From positions 1 to 64,000 of the forward strand of contig JABWBH010000009.1 in the NCBI GenBank assembly GCA_013360585.1: DNA of 64,000 nucleotides, written 5' to 3'. This stretch comes from Phycisphaerae bacterium (GTDB lineage: Bacteria > Planctomycetota > Phycisphaerae > UBA1845). A program made the translations under genes and the position numbers. How positions within the stretch are numbered: the stretch's first letter is position 1; every line of letters begins with the position of its first letter. Of the stretch, positions 16,953 to 27,125 are shown piece by piece. The notes beneath the pieces were generated by a model. It saw only the letters and a list, made by a program, of their open reading frames with translations, did no database searches and was not told the DNA's origin.

Positions 16953-18025
16953 TTCTGAAGGATCGGCAGAAGGCGGTTCGGCATCTGAAGCACTATCAGA
17001 CCCATCGCCGTCCCGTATTCCGTCCCCGCCTGCCCACGCCAGTACCCTTCCTCGGCCTGCGTAGCAATCAATTCGTCCCGGATCGCCGGGAACCAGCGCG
17101 ACCAGTGCTCGTCGCCCGCCAGATACATCGCCTGCGCCGCATAATAATGCCCGTAAAAATAATGACCGACGGACTCGCTCTTCGGCGGCGTGAAACGTTC
17201 AAGATAGCGCAATCCTCGCTCGATCTCGTCTCCCTCGTAAATCCCAGCATACTGCAGCGCGCACACTCCCGCCGCCGACCGCGCGAACGCCGACCCCCCC
17301 GAGTTCAGCATATATCGGAACCCGCCGTCGTCGTTCTGGCTGTCGCGTACGTACTGGATCGCACGGTCGATCACCGACTTCTCCACGTGAATTCCCGCGT
17401 TCCGCGCCGCCCGCAGCGCCATCACCTGACAGATCGTCACCGAAATGTCCGCATCATTCCGAACCGGCTGATACCGCCAGCCCCCCTCGTCGTTCTGCGT
17501 CGCCACAATCAGACGCACCGCACGGCGCAGCGCCTCGCGCACCTCCGGCCGCGGCGACATGCCGTATACTTCCGCCAGAAACAACGTCGCGAAGCCGTGA
17601 CCGTACATCGGCCCGTGCGACGTGTCCGCCGCCAACAACCCGCTTTCTGACCCGTGTTTCAGGATGAAATCCACGCAGCGATCGACCTGCGGCGCGTAAC
17701 GACCCCGACCCGGAACGTTCCCGTCCATGATGAACGCCAGTCCCGCCAGTCCCGTGATCGCCACATGAGGTCCGTAATGCGACAGACTCCCGAAACTCCC
17801 GTCCGTCGCTTGATTGTCCGCCAACCACCGCAGCCCGCGCTCCACCGACGTACGCCACGCCGGCGTCAGTTCCCACTCCGCTGAGGGCGCGCCGCGCCCC
17901 GCATCCGGCGGCGACGCCGCGACCGTCGCGGGCGGCCCCACCTCCTGCCAGCCGGCGGTGGTCGCGTTGAGCGCTGCGACCGTCGCCACTGTCATCGCCG
18001 CACAAGCCATCAACACACGGATCAT
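16949..18025 (-). CDS. prenyltransferase/squalene-oxidase repeat protein, exported
   Basis: 358 residues from ATG 18025, which overlaps the previous stop by one base (TGATG). A signal-like hydrophobic stretch opens the protein (MIRVLMACAAMTVATVAALN). The body is an alpha-alpha barrel of prenyltransferase/squalene-oxidase repeats: LRWLADNQATDGSFG, QNDEGGWRYQPV, QNDDGGFRYML and others. In terpene cyclases these repeats carry the active site, but exported planctomycete members have no assigned reaction. No DXDD motif was seen, so cyclase activity is doubtful. It overlaps the next gene by 4 nt. Confidence 0.85.
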   Translation of the reverse strand: MIRVLMACAAMTVATVAALNATTAGWQEVGPPATVAASPPDAGRGAPSAEWELTPAWRTSVERGLRWLADNQATDGSFGSLSHYGPHVAITGLAGLAFIMDGNVPGRGRYAPQVDRCVDFILKHGSESGLLAADTSHGPMYGHGFATLFLAEVYGMSPRPEVREALRRAVRLIVATQNDEGGWRYQPVRNDADISVTICQVMALRAARNAGIHVEKSVIDRAIQYVRDSQNDDGGFRYMLNSGGSAFARSAAGVCALQYAGIYEGDEIERGLRYLERFTPPKSESVGHYFYGHYYAAQAMYLAGDEHWSRWFPAIRDELIATQAEEGYWRGQAGTEYGTAMGLIVLQMPNRLLPILQK

Positions 18026-18738
18026 CAGTTTTGATCCTCCGGACCGCCTTGCAGTGACCGGTAATATCGCTCCACCCACTCCCGGAACCTCGGCAGCACC
18101 GCCTCGTTCATCCCCTCGATCACTTCGTCCCGATCGCGTTGCGGGAGATTTCCCCACGCTCGCCGGCGCTCCTTCAATTCCACGTCGCGGTCCCGTTCCA
18201 CGCCGTCACCCCCGGGCGCCGTCGTCGCATCCTGCCCGGGTTCGCTCGAAGCCTCCGCCGAACGCTGTTCCGCTCCGGGTTGACGCGATCCGTCAGACCG
18301 CGGACGCGAGGCCGTCCGACGATCTGAACGAGAGGCGTTCGACTGCGGCTTGCGCTTCGTATTCTGCGCCGCCACCGCGATCGCGTTGTCCAGCTCCTTG
18401 ATGATTTCTTTCTGAAGCGCCTGCGTCTCCGCACCAGCGTCGAACGTCACCTCCAGCCGACGCGCCCCTTCCGACATCATGCGCATGATCTTCGTCATCA
18501 GGTCGTCTTCGCCTTCGCCCGTCGTCTGACGCACAAGCTTGCGCGCCAGTTCTTCCTCCTCCTGCACCGCACCGGTAACCGGCGCCACCACAATCAGCAG
18601 CGCGGCCACCACCGTCACTGCCACGCTGTTCCTGATCGAACCACTCTCATCAGGCAGCGGTCCCGCCGATCTCAACCTGCCCCGGTTCCGGAAAAACTCC
18701 AGAACACCCTTCTTCATGAGGTCACCTGCCAACGTCAT
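18025..18738 (-). CDS. membrane-anchored protein of the MoxR/VWA operon, function unknown
   Basis: 237 residues, not recognised as a named family. ATG 18738 is chosen because GAGGAAAG lies about 6 bp upstream. Longer frames from 18849 would overlap the upstream gene. One membrane helix (about 38-58, VAVTVVAALLIVVAPVTGAV) is followed by a helical segment, a charged disordered linker rich in Arg, Ser and Asp, and a C-terminal helix pattern NLPQRDRDEVIEGMNEAV. Similar small anchored proteins with a closing LPxRxRxEV motif occur in such operons, by impression only. It is coupled to the next gene through TGATG. Confidence 0.8.
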   Translation of the reverse strand: MTLAGDLMKKGVLEFFRNRGRLRSAGPLPDESGSIRNSVAVTVVAALLIVVAPVTGAVQEEEELARKLVRQTTGEGEDDLMTKIMRMMSEGARRLEVTFDAGAETQALQKEIIKELDNAIAVAAQNTKRKPQSNASRSDRRTASRPRSDGSRQPGAEQRSAEASSEPGQDATTAPGGDGVERDRDVELKERRRAWGNLPQRDRDEVIEGMNEAVLPRFREWVERYYRSLQGGPEDQN

Positions 18739-18820
18739 GTTCCGCTTTCCTCGTCGCAACGCGCCACCTCCGGCGACCGCCATCACCCCACCCGATTCTA
18801 GACCTCCCGGAACGCGATCC

Positions 18821-21800
18821 TCATCCGCCGGCGCCGTCCTGGTCCTCACGCGCCGCCTCTGTCACCCGCCGGGTCAGCTCACGCACCTGCGTCTGATCTT
18901 CCCCCAACTCCCGCAACCGGCGCAACTCGGCTTCGTCCGGCTCACGACCCGCCAGTTCCGCCGCCAGAGCAGCCGTCCGCTCGTTAATCTCAAGCTGAAT
19001 CGCTTTCAACACGAGCAACTCGGTCACCGTCGGGACAGGTTTACCCCCCTGCTGCTGCGAGGCGCCGTCGCCTCCGCCGCCCCCGTCGCCCTCTGCAAAC
19101 TCGGGGTTCTTGATCGCGTCTCGCGTGCCGGCAATCCCCGCGATCAACGTCTCCAGTTCACGCACGATCCGTCCCGAGACACGCTCCAGATCCCCGTCGA
19201 TCGCTCGGCGCGTCAGACGATCCTGCGCCTCCTCCATCCAACCCACGACTCGCTGCAGCGCCCACGCAAAGACCGGTGCTCTTTCCACCTGGGCTTGCGC
19301 TTCCTGAGTCGCCTTCACCAGTTCCCCCTGATTCCGCGCCAGGTCCGACGCCGCTTTCGACTCAAGGCGCCCGATCCGCTGCCCCCCAGACAACCGGGCC
19401 GTCAGGTCGCGGATCCCGGCGTCGATCTCCCGCTGCGCCGCGACCAGCGCCTCCAGCCGACCCTGAATCTCCTCCAGCGTCTGCCTCTCGATGTCGTCCT
19501 GAACCTGCTCCGACGCTTCCGCCAGAGCGTCGAGCGCCTCATGCAGGAAATCCTCCGCGGCCTGCTGCGGCGCCTTCGCGTCCGCAGCGCGGGCTTCACC
19601 CAGAACGCGATGCGCCTCGCTCATCGACGTCGCCGCCGCGCTGACAAGTTCCCCCGCGGACGCGGACCTCGGCGTCACCCCGAGATCTTCACCCAGCCAC
19701 CGCGCGTTCGTCCGAAGCTGACCTTGCGGCTCCGCCAGCGCCACCACGACGTCCGCAGGCGCGCCGACCGCCGCCGATTCCGCCGACGCCGCGGTCAACT
19801 CCTCCTGACGCCGCAAAAGCGCCGCCACCTGCTCCTCCGCTCGCTCCAACTCCTTCCGCAACTCGTCCAGCTCTCGCTTCCGCGCTTCGCGCAGCCCCGC
19901 GACCATCTTCGACATCGCGTCCTTCGCCGCCGACTGACTCACGCCCGCCGCCGCCGTCCGGTTCCCGCGCACCGCCTCCGCCGCCGTCTTCAGATGCCTC
20001 GGAAGATCCTGCGCCGCCGCCTCCCGCAGCGCCTGCTCCAGCGACTCCCGGGCCGCCGCCTCGGCATTTCCGAGGCTTTGCTCGCGCATCTGCGCCAACG
20101 CTTTGTTCACGTCGTCGTTGAGCTGCTCCTGCTGCCTCGCGAGACGCTCCAGCGCCGCCTGCTCATCCGCCGACAGCGACTCCACCGCGCGCCCGAGCGT
20201 CTCTTTCCCCGCCGCCGCCGTCGCCTCCCGAAGCGCCTCCTGCCGCTCAACGAGATCCGTCAGCCGCGATGCCAGCTCCTGAACATCGCCCCACCGCGAA
20301 AGCTCTTCCAGCACCGCCCGCAGGTTCGCCGACGCCTCCACCGCGCCTCGGCCCGCCTCCGCCGCCAGCCGTCTCGCCTCGTCCGCCGGTTCCGCGTCCC
20401 GAGCCCGCTGAAGCGCGCCGGAGGCGCTGCTCATCCGATCCGCCACCTCCCCCGCCAACCGATCCGCGATGCCCCGCACCCGCTGTGCCCAACCCTCGTC
20501 CTCCACCCGGTTGTCGCTCATCTGACCGGCCAGGTCGCGCGACCGGCGCACCAGATCCCGGACCGACCGCGCCAACCGCGCCTCCCGCGACGCCGTCGAA
20601 GCCGCCGCGTCGCGCTGCGACTCCGACCAGTCCGCCTCAATCTGCGCCAGCGCCTTCGCCGACTCCACCACGCCGTCCTGTTCCGCCAGAACCTGGCGCA
20701 ACTGACGCTCAATCCCGTGCAACTGATCGCGCACGCGGCGCTCATACTCCGCGGCACTGATGATCCGCAGCGTCATCGGCGCGGAGCGCCCCGGCCTTTC
20801 CGCGCCCGCCTCGCCCGGAAACGTGTCCCACGCCGCCACGCAGAACGTCGCCACGTCGCCCGGCTCCAGCGCCAGGCGCGTCAACTCCCAGTCATGACGG
20901 AACATCGCGCTGGCCCGAACGCCTCCCGCCGCTCCCTCTTCCAACGCCACCGGCTCCGACAAGGTCGCGCGGCCTTCGCGCGTCGTCTCCAGCGCCGCCG
21001 CGGACACGCCGAAATCGTCCACCGCCTCCCCCACGAGCCGGATGATCGCCTCAGGCGTTGCTTCGACCGAGCCCGCCGGGTGCGTCAATGTCACTTGCGG
21101 CGGCATGTCGTCTTTCATCTTCAGGGCGTAAAGCGCCGCTGCCCGGTTCTCGAACCCGTCCTCGTCCACCACCGTCACGCGGAACTGAACGTCCGCTTTC
21201 GGTTCAAACGCCGCCCGTAGCCGGCGCCGATCATCCGGGTCCGGGGTCAGCGGTGTTGTCCAACCGTCCGCGGAGTGAAGCTGCATCCGCTCCGCCCCCG
21301 CTCCGCGCGCTGCGTCCTTGCTGCTTGTCACGACCGCCTCGACTCGGCTCCCCCGAATCACGTCCACCGCCTCCGTCGTCAGCGTCAGAATCTCCGGCGC
21401 CGCCCCGTCCGCATACGCCGGCGGATACACCGTCAGGACCACCTCCTCGATCACCGGCCGTGCGACCGCGACGATCCGACCCGGCTCACGTCGCGTGCTC
21501 GCGTCGCCCGCCTCGAAGTGATAACGCACGTCACACAGCACCGGCTGGATGACCGCCTCGAACACGTCGCCTTCCCGCTGCATCGCCAGCGTCATCGTCC
21601 GCCCTTCCGCATCCCGCAAATGAACGACGCCGCGCAACGTGTCCGACAGTCCCTTCGTCACTTTCATGCGGACCCGCGCCGACTCCGCCAGCGGCGCGCG
21701 GATCACCCGCGTCAGAGGCGAAATCTGCACCGTCGTTGGCCACTCCACCGCTCCGAACGGATCCAGATAGCGTGACAACCCCGTCCACATCCACGCCGGC

Positions 21801-22312
21801 GATCCGAGGCTCACCGCCGCCAGCAGCACGACGCTGAGAATGAAAAACAACGTCCCGGTCAGCAGCGGACGCGTCGTCAGCACGCGCTCAAGGTCTCGCT
21901 GGGCGATCGCCCGCTCCGTGTTTACCAGAAACTGACGCACCATCGGCGCCGACCCCGCCTCCGCGCTGCGGGCGAAGTTCACCAGACTCGACAACCGGTC
22001 ATTGAAATCCCCGAAATAACGCTCGATCCGCGCCGCAATCTGGCCGACGCTCAAACCCGCCCGCGCCGGACGGTAAATCCAGTACGTCCACGCCAGCGCG
22101 AACCCGACCAGAAACGCCGCCCCGATCACCAGCCGCGGAATCGCCGGGAGATCGAGGCTCCAGTCCAACAGCAGAATCGCCAGCAGCGCGTACACCCCCC
22201 CGGACCCCACCGCCGCGATTCCGTAAAGGATCCACCGCCGGTATGCGATCCGCCGGATGCGCTCCAGCCGCGCGATCAATTCTCGACTCTGCTCGCTCTC
22301 CAGTGCCGACAT
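18821..22312 (-). CDS. large DUF4175-like membrane protein with long coiled coil
   Basis: 1163 residues from ATG 22312, which has AGGGG 6 bp before it. A GTG at 22330 is less likely. Two membrane helices lie near 26-50 and 56-80 and a third near 155-175 (TLFFILSVVLLAAVSLG). A periplasmic-looking beta region follows (about 180-480), then several hundred residues of Ala-, Glu- and Arg-rich coiled coil, and a short tail. The layout matches DUF4175-type proteins, which accompany MoxR/VWA operons. Its length and coiled coil suggest a scaffold across the envelope. No catalytic motif was seen. Confidence 0.85.
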   Translation of the reverse strand: MSALESEQSRELIARLERIRRIAYRRWILYGIAAVGSGGVYALLAILLLDWSLDLPAIPRLVIGAAFLVGFALAWTYWIYRPARAGLSVGQIAARIERYFGDFNDRLSSLVNFARSAEAGSAPMVRQFLVNTERAIAQRDLERVLTTRPLLTGTLFFILSVVLLAAVSLGSPAWMWTGLSRYLDPFGAVEWPTTVQISPLTRVIRAPLAESARVRMKVTKGLSDTLRGVVHLRDAEGRTMTLAMQREGDVFEAVIQPVLCDVRYHFEAGDASTRREPGRIVAVARPVIEEVVLTVYPPAYADGAAPEILTLTTEAVDVIRGSRVEAVVTSSKDAARGAGAERMQLHSADGWTTPLTPDPDDRRRLRAAFEPKADVQFRVTVVDEDGFENRAAALYALKMKDDMPPQVTLTHPAGSVEATPEAIIRLVGEAVDDFGVSAAALETTREGRATLSEPVALEEGAAGGVRASAMFRHDWELTRLALEPGDVATFCVAAWDTFPGEAGAERPGRSAPMTLRIISAAEYERRVRDQLHGIERQLRQVLAEQDGVVESAKALAQIEADWSESQRDAAASTASREARLARSVRDLVRRSRDLAGQMSDNRVEDEGWAQRVRGIADRLAGEVADRMSSASGALQRARDAEPADEARRLAAEAGRGAVEASANLRAVLEELSRWGDVQELASRLTDLVERQEALREATAAAGKETLGRAVESLSADEQAALERLARQQEQLNDDVNKALAQMREQSLGNAEAAARESLEQALREAAAQDLPRHLKTAAEAVRGNRTAAAGVSQSAAKDAMSKMVAGLREARKRELDELRKELERAEEQVAALLRRQEELTAASAESAAVGAPADVVVALAEPQGQLRTNARWLGEDLGVTPRSASAGELVSAAATSMSEAHRVLGEARAADAKAPQQAAEDFLHEALDALAEASEQVQDDIERQTLEEIQGRLEALVAAQREIDAGIRDLTARLSGGQRIGRLESKAASDLARNQGELVKATQEAQAQVERAPVFAWALQRVVGWMEEAQDRLTRRAIDGDLERVSGRIVRELETLIAGIAGTRDAIKNPEFAEGDGGGGGDGASQQQGGKPVPTVTELLVLKAIQLEINERTAALAAELAGREPDEAELRRLRELGEDQTQVRELTRRVTEAAREDQDGAGG

Positions 22313-22435
22313 TCGCGTCCCCTGGTTCACCGCACGCGCCTACGCTCCGTCCACCTTCTCCACCCTCCGAGCCGTGCCCGTCAGAAAGCGCTCGTCAAAT
22401 CCTCCGACGCCTCGTCCCCGATCTCTGATTCTCAC

Positions 22436-24862
22436 CTACACCAGCCCGAACCCCTTCCGTGTCACCCACTCCGCCGTAATCAGCAGCACAAAAAGCAGCG
22501 CCGCCAGCCGCGAATCCCACAGCGGCTCCACGACGTCATCCGGAATCTGCACGCTTCGGTCGCGGATCTTCGACAACCCACCCGCCACATCGTCCAGCTC
22601 GATCATGCTCCCGCCCGTGCCCGTCGCCAGTTGCTCCAGCAATTCGTGATCCGCCTCCGCCCGCCTCGACTCCAGATCCAGCGCCTGCACCTGAAACGTC
22701 GTCGAGATCGCCCGCTCCGGTACGAAACCCGTCGCCTCAACCTCCAGCAACATGCTTCCCGGACGATCCGCGATGCGCGATCCGAGAAACACGTTGGACC
22801 GCTCTTCAACCCGCCGCAGCTCGAACCGCATCGCCGCGCGCCCCTCTCCGTCCACCCCCCGCACCGTCAGCGCATCCCCCAGCGCTGAGGACAATTCGGG
22901 ATCCAGCACACGCGCTTCAACCCCAACACGCTCCCCCAGGTTGTAACGCCGACGATCCGTCGTCACCGTCATCCGACGATCCTGCCCCAGGCGACGGTCC
23001 GGCATCAGCGAGCGCGCCACTTGGATCCAGTACGCGTCGTGAAGGAACTCCCCCGTGTGACGACGCCACAACCACGTGTCGTCCGTCGCCTGGAAGAAGA
23101 GCTTCCCAGCCCCGTAACGCCCCGACACCACCAGCGGCATCGCCCTCGAACCTGCCGTCGCCGTGGGATGCTCCAGCAACACCGTCGCTCCCGGTTTCGG
23201 ACCCAGCGATCGCGCGTACCAGTACCACGACGGAAGCTCCCCGATCAGCTTCACGTTCTCCTCGAGATCCGGCACGAACCGGAACAGGCGGCTCGCACGC
23301 CCCTCCGGCGTCAGCCGCCCGCGGTATCCGGTGGTGATCGTGCCCCCCGGACCCCCCGACGCCTCCGCGTCGATCCGCACCGGCACAAGTCGCTCAAGCG
23401 GCGTCCCGAGAAAACGTCCCGGCGTATACCGCTCCCCCGCGATCAGACCGAACCCGCCGCCCTGGTTCCCTACGAAGTCCAGCAGCATCCGCATCTGCGC
23501 CAGGCTCAGCCAATTCCCTCGCGCGTCCACGTCACCGAAGATCACCACGTCATAAGGGTTCAGCTCCTCCGGCGTCTCGGGGAATCTCTGGATCGGCAGC
23601 GTCCCCTCCTGAACGAAGCCCTCGTCGGCTTCCAGCAGAAGCACGCTGACCTTCACGGTCCGCTCCCGGACCAGCGCCGTCTTCAGGTACCGGTATTCGT
23701 AGCGCGGATACGTGTCCACGTAGAGCACGTTGAGCTGCTCATCCAGCACCGTCACGTCGAAGCGCTCCGCGTTGTTCGACAACTCCTGCTCCGCCGCCGG
23801 ACCCGTCACTTCCACCCGGAATCGACGCACCCCGCGATCACGGAGTCGTGTGCTCAACTCGACCTGCTGCGCCCCCGATCCTGCCGTATCCGCGGAGAGA
23901 GCGACCGACGTCTCCGCCAGCACCGCGTCAGTCGCGTCATCAAGGAGTCGCACGCGGGCGGTCTCCGTCCCAACCAGTCCGCTCCACCGCAGGCTGATGT
24001 CCGCCGCGAGCACGTCATCCGCGAACACCGTCTGCGGCGCCCGGATTGCGTCCAGCCCCACATCCGCCACCGGATCCGGTGACCCAACCCGCAACGGATA
24101 CACCGGCGCCTGTCGGGCCTGCGCAGATTGAAGCAGTTCGAACACGTCCACCGGCGTCGTCGCCCGGCCGTCGCTGATCAGGACGATCCCTGCAATGCGC
24201 CGATCCGGATCCGCCGCCAACACCGCCTGAAGCGCCCCCACCACGTCCGAATTGCCGCCCTCCGGTGTCAACGCGCTCAGCCCCGCCGCGACCTCCGTCG
24301 GCGACTCCGGCGATCCCGGCGGGCTCGCCTCCCGCAAGCCCGACGCAAAGGCATAAAGTCGCAACCGGTTTCCGGGCGGCAGGGATCTTCGCAACACAGC
24401 CGCGTCATCCTTCAGAAGCGCCGCTCGTGCCTGATCCAGCCGCGACAACGCCGGCTCACCTGTCGACGCCGTCGGGCTGTCTGTCTCGGCTTCTGCTGCG
24501 CGATCACCTGACTCAGCCTCGCGCCGCCGGTCCACGCGCGACATGCTGCGAGACTCATCCACCAGCAGGATCACTTCCGACGGTTCGACCCGATTCCGCT
24601 GAAGCTTCAGCATCGGACGGCAAAGCAACGCCCCGACCAGCGCCACCAGCCCCAGCCGCAACCCTCCGAGCAGCGTCCGGCGCAGCACGGAGCCGCGCTC
24701 ACGACGGTAGACCAACGCCACGCACGCCGCCGCCGCCAGTCCCAGCGCGGACAGCACCCACGCCTCCACCGGAACGTCCCACGTCAACCGCAGGGGCGCG
24801 TCCCGGCCGAGCCGTATCCGCTCCAGATCCAGCAACCACTCCAGCGCGCGTTTCACCATCAT
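22436..24862 (-). CDS. VWA-domain membrane protein with glutamine-amidotransferase-like region
   Basis: 808 residues. Two N-terminal membrane helices (about 35-52 and 62-80) are followed by a von Willebrand factor A domain with the MIDAS motif ILLVDESRSMS. After a beta-rich middle comes a flavodoxin-like segment (VVIFGDVDARG, GGGFGLIAGERYTPG, YGAGKLFFQATDDTWLWR) like the class I glutamine amidotransferase fold of planctomycete proteins. A last membrane helix lies near the C-terminus (LAALLFVLLITAEWV). VWA domains bind partners through metal. ATG 24862 is used, and upstream TTG 24901 is possible. Confidence 0.85.
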   Translation of the reverse strand: MMVKRALEWLLDLERIRLGRDAPLRLTWDVPVEAWVLSALGLAAAACVALVYRRERGSVLRRTLLGGLRLGLVALVGALLCRPMLKLQRNRVEPSEVILLVDESRSMSRVDRRREAESGDRAAEAETDSPTASTGEPALSRLDQARAALLKDDAAVLRRSLPPGNRLRLYAFASGLREASPPGSPESPTEVAAGLSALTPEGGNSDVVGALQAVLAADPDRRIAGIVLISDGRATTPVDVFELLQSAQARQAPVYPLRVGSPDPVADVGLDAIRAPQTVFADDVLAADISLRWSGLVGTETARVRLLDDATDAVLAETSVALSADTAGSGAQQVELSTRLRDRGVRRFRVEVTGPAAEQELSNNAERFDVTVLDEQLNVLYVDTYPRYEYRYLKTALVRERTVKVSVLLLEADEGFVQEGTLPIQRFPETPEELNPYDVVIFGDVDARGNWLSLAQMRMLLDFVGNQGGGFGLIAGERYTPGRFLGTPLERLVPVRIDAEASGGPGGTITTGYRGRLTPEGRASRLFRFVPDLEENVKLIGELPSWYWYARSLGPKPGATVLLEHPTATAGSRAMPLVVSGRYGAGKLFFQATDDTWLWRRHTGEFLHDAYWIQVARSLMPDRRLGQDRRMTVTTDRRRYNLGERVGVEARVLDPELSSALGDALTVRGVDGEGRAAMRFELRRVEERSNVFLGSRIADRPGSMLLEVEATGFVPERAISTTFQVQALDLESRRAEADHELLEQLATGTGGSMIELDDVAGGLSKIRDRSVQIPDDVVEPLWDSRLAALLFVLLITAEWVTRKGFGLV

Positions 24863-24917
24863 GACTCGACTACCGCCGTCAGCTTCCCGGCAACGCTTCA
24901 ATCATCCCACGTTCCGC

Positions 24918-27125
24918 TTACTCGCTCGCAGCGCCGTCGCGGCTGCCGCTCGCCGCCCCCGCGAGGATCGGCTCCACCAGCAGCAGCCCCAGCACGATCA
25001 GCAACACCGTCAGATTCAACTCCGTCGCCTGCGCCATCCGCCCCGGTTCGGCCCCTGATTCCGCTTCATCCTCAAGCACGCGCGCTGATCCGCCCACCCG
25101 CCCCGCCACCACGGCGGTCTCCGTCACCCCCGGATCCGACTCCTGCGCCGGAACGTTCACCGCAAAATCCAACGTTCGCTCGCCCGACTGAAACCGGTAG
25201 ATGCCCGGGTCCGCCGCCGGTCCCGCGCGAAACGTCAACGACCCGTCCGACCCCTGCGCCACGGATCCCGACAGGGTTCCCCCCGACGGCGAGGTCAACC
25301 GGACCGGAAGGTCCACGTCCTGCGGCCTGATCGGCTCGACGATCGGCGATCCGGTTTCAACCGTGCGGTGGCTTCCCGGGCGCCCGCACAGCATGGACAC
25401 CGCCTCAACCACCACCGAGACAAAGTCGCCCTTTGCGGGGAAATTCGTCCACTCCATGTTGGCCGATGTCGTAAACATCGCCGAGGTTCCGCGGCCCACC
25501 GATCGAACGACCAGCGCCGGATCCCCGGTCATGTACTTCAGGACGACCCGCGACTCGGGCGTCGTTGACGTGATCGGCAGGTACCGCTCAACCCGCGCAC
25601 TGAAAAGACCGCTGTCCCTCAACGACGCGAACTCCGCGACCAGCGGATGCACCGGCTCCGCCAGCGTCATCGTCGTCCACTCCCCCTCGCCGCCCGACGG
25701 GCGGACCGCTTCCCCCAGCGTTCCGGGGAGCAGCGCGGGCTCTGACCCCGCCCCTTGCCGGTTGTAATGCTCAACTGAAACCTGATCTCCGCCGAAGACG
25801 AGCAGCCCACCGCCCTCCCCGACGTATTCCCCCAGCCGCCGCCACTCCCGCTCCGGCAGGCGCCCGACGTTGCACAACACGACGACCGCGTAGTCCCGCA
25901 ACGACTCCGCCGCGAGTTCGCTGTCGCCGATGACCTTCGCCTCGAACACGCCCGATCCCACGCTCGACTCGTCCGCAGGCGAAAGCGCCTTTTGCACGTA
26001 CCCCGCGTGCCCGTCCATCGGATTCGCGCCCGGCTCCCCCTCCACCAGCAGCACCGGCGCCCGCTGGAGCACCTCGACTGACACATACGCGCGATCATCC
26101 GCCGCCAGCGCTGCGTCCACCGCCCCGGCCAGTTCCGCGCGCAAGCCGTGCGTCCCCGCCTCGCGGAACGTGATGAATCCGGCCTGAGAGGCTGATCCGC
26201 CGGCGGAAACGGACTCGAACTCGAACGTCAGGAGGCGTCGCTCACGATCGGTCACGTGCACGCTCACATCACGCACCGCCCGAACCCCGTGATTCACAAC
26301 CTCCGCCTCGATCCGTGTCGGAAACCCCGTCGCCGTCAGCGGTGTCAGCACCGTCAGCCGCCGCACCGCCACGTTCGACATGCCGGGTTCCGCTGCTTTG
26401 ATCAGCGCCAGATCCACCTCCGCCGCCAGCCGCCGCGCCTCATTCATCGCCCGCCCGCCGACCTCGGCGGTCTCCCAGTCCGCTCGGGCGAAGTCGCTCA
26501 CCACGTACACGGTCGTATTCGCCTTCAGGATCGACGTTTCCGCCGTCAGTTCCCGCGCCGCCGACAGCGCCGCCTCCCAGTCCGCCGCCAGATGCGTCGG
26601 ATGAGCCTGTCGCAGGTGGTCCTCGAACGCCGACGCCCCGAACGCTTCTCGTGACGGCGTTCTCGTCCCTGCCGACGTCATCACGAGGTTGAACACGTCA
26701 TCTTCGCCAAAACCCGGGAGCAATTGACGTATCCGCTCCAGCGCCGCTTCGAAGCGCGTCTTGCCTCCCGCCCCCCGCGTCTGCATCGACAGGCTGTCAT
26801 CCAGAACGAACACGCGACGCGCCCGCACCCGCTCCCCCGCGACCCCGCCGCTCGATGACAGAAAGGGTCGACCCGCGGCCGCCACCCCCAGCCCGATCAG
26901 CACCACCCTCAGCGCCAGCAGCAGCCACTGCTCGACAAAAAGCCTTCGCCGGCTCTGCCGCGTCGCCGCCAGCAGGAACACCATCGCCGCCCAGACGACG
27001 CGCTTATGACGACGACGGTTCAGAAGGTGAACCACAATCGGCACGAGCGCCGCAGCGCCCGCCGCCGCCGCGATCGCCGGATTCACGAACCCGAAACTCT
27101 GCGCCAGGACCGGCACCGCGATCAT
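24918..27125 (-). CDS. BatA/VWA-domain membrane protein
   Basis: 735 residues. The start overlaps the stop of the DUF58 gene (ATGA at 27125-27122). The N-terminus is a BatA module: FVNPAIAAAAGAAALVPIVV then HLLNRRRHKRVVWAAMVFL, with a second helix after LFVEQWLLLALRVV. A VWA domain follows with a MIDAS-like RVFVLDDSLSM. The C-terminal half has beta-rich and amidotransferase-like stretches (VVLCNVGRLPE, GGGLLVFGGDQV) and a final membrane helix. Bat proteins work with MoxR AAA+ ATPases, for example in stress tolerance of Bacteroides and aerotolerance of Leptospira. Confidence 0.9.
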   Translation of the reverse strand: MIAVPVLAQSFGFVNPAIAAAAGAAALVPIVVHLLNRRRHKRVVWAAMVFLLAATRQSRRRLFVEQWLLLALRVVLIGLGVAAAGRPFLSSSGGVAGERVRARRVFVLDDSLSMQTRGAGGKTRFEAALERIRQLLPGFGEDDVFNLVMTSAGTRTPSREAFGASAFEDHLRQAHPTHLAADWEAALSAARELTAETSILKANTTVYVVSDFARADWETAEVGGRAMNEARRLAAEVDLALIKAAEPGMSNVAVRRLTVLTPLTATGFPTRIEAEVVNHGVRAVRDVSVHVTDRERRLLTFEFESVSAGGSASQAGFITFREAGTHGLRAELAGAVDAALAADDRAYVSVEVLQRAPVLLVEGEPGANPMDGHAGYVQKALSPADESSVGSGVFEAKVIGDSELAAESLRDYAVVVLCNVGRLPEREWRRLGEYVGEGGGLLVFGGDQVSVEHYNRQGAGSEPALLPGTLGEAVRPSGGEGEWTTMTLAEPVHPLVAEFASLRDSGLFSARVERYLPITSTTPESRVVLKYMTGDPALVVRSVGRGTSAMFTTSANMEWTNFPAKGDFVSVVVEAVSMLCGRPGSHRTVETGSPIVEPIRPQDVDLPVRLTSPSGGTLSGSVAQGSDGSLTFRAGPAADPGIYRFQSGERTLDFAVNVPAQESDPGVTETAVVAGRVGGSARVLEDEAESGAEPGRMAQATELNLTVLLIVLGLLLVEPILAGAASGSRDGAASE

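Noticed and set aside
18539-21220. 893-codon open frame on the plus strand
   Set aside because: It is antisense to the DUF4175-like gene and consists of Arg, Leu and Pro runs without any domain.
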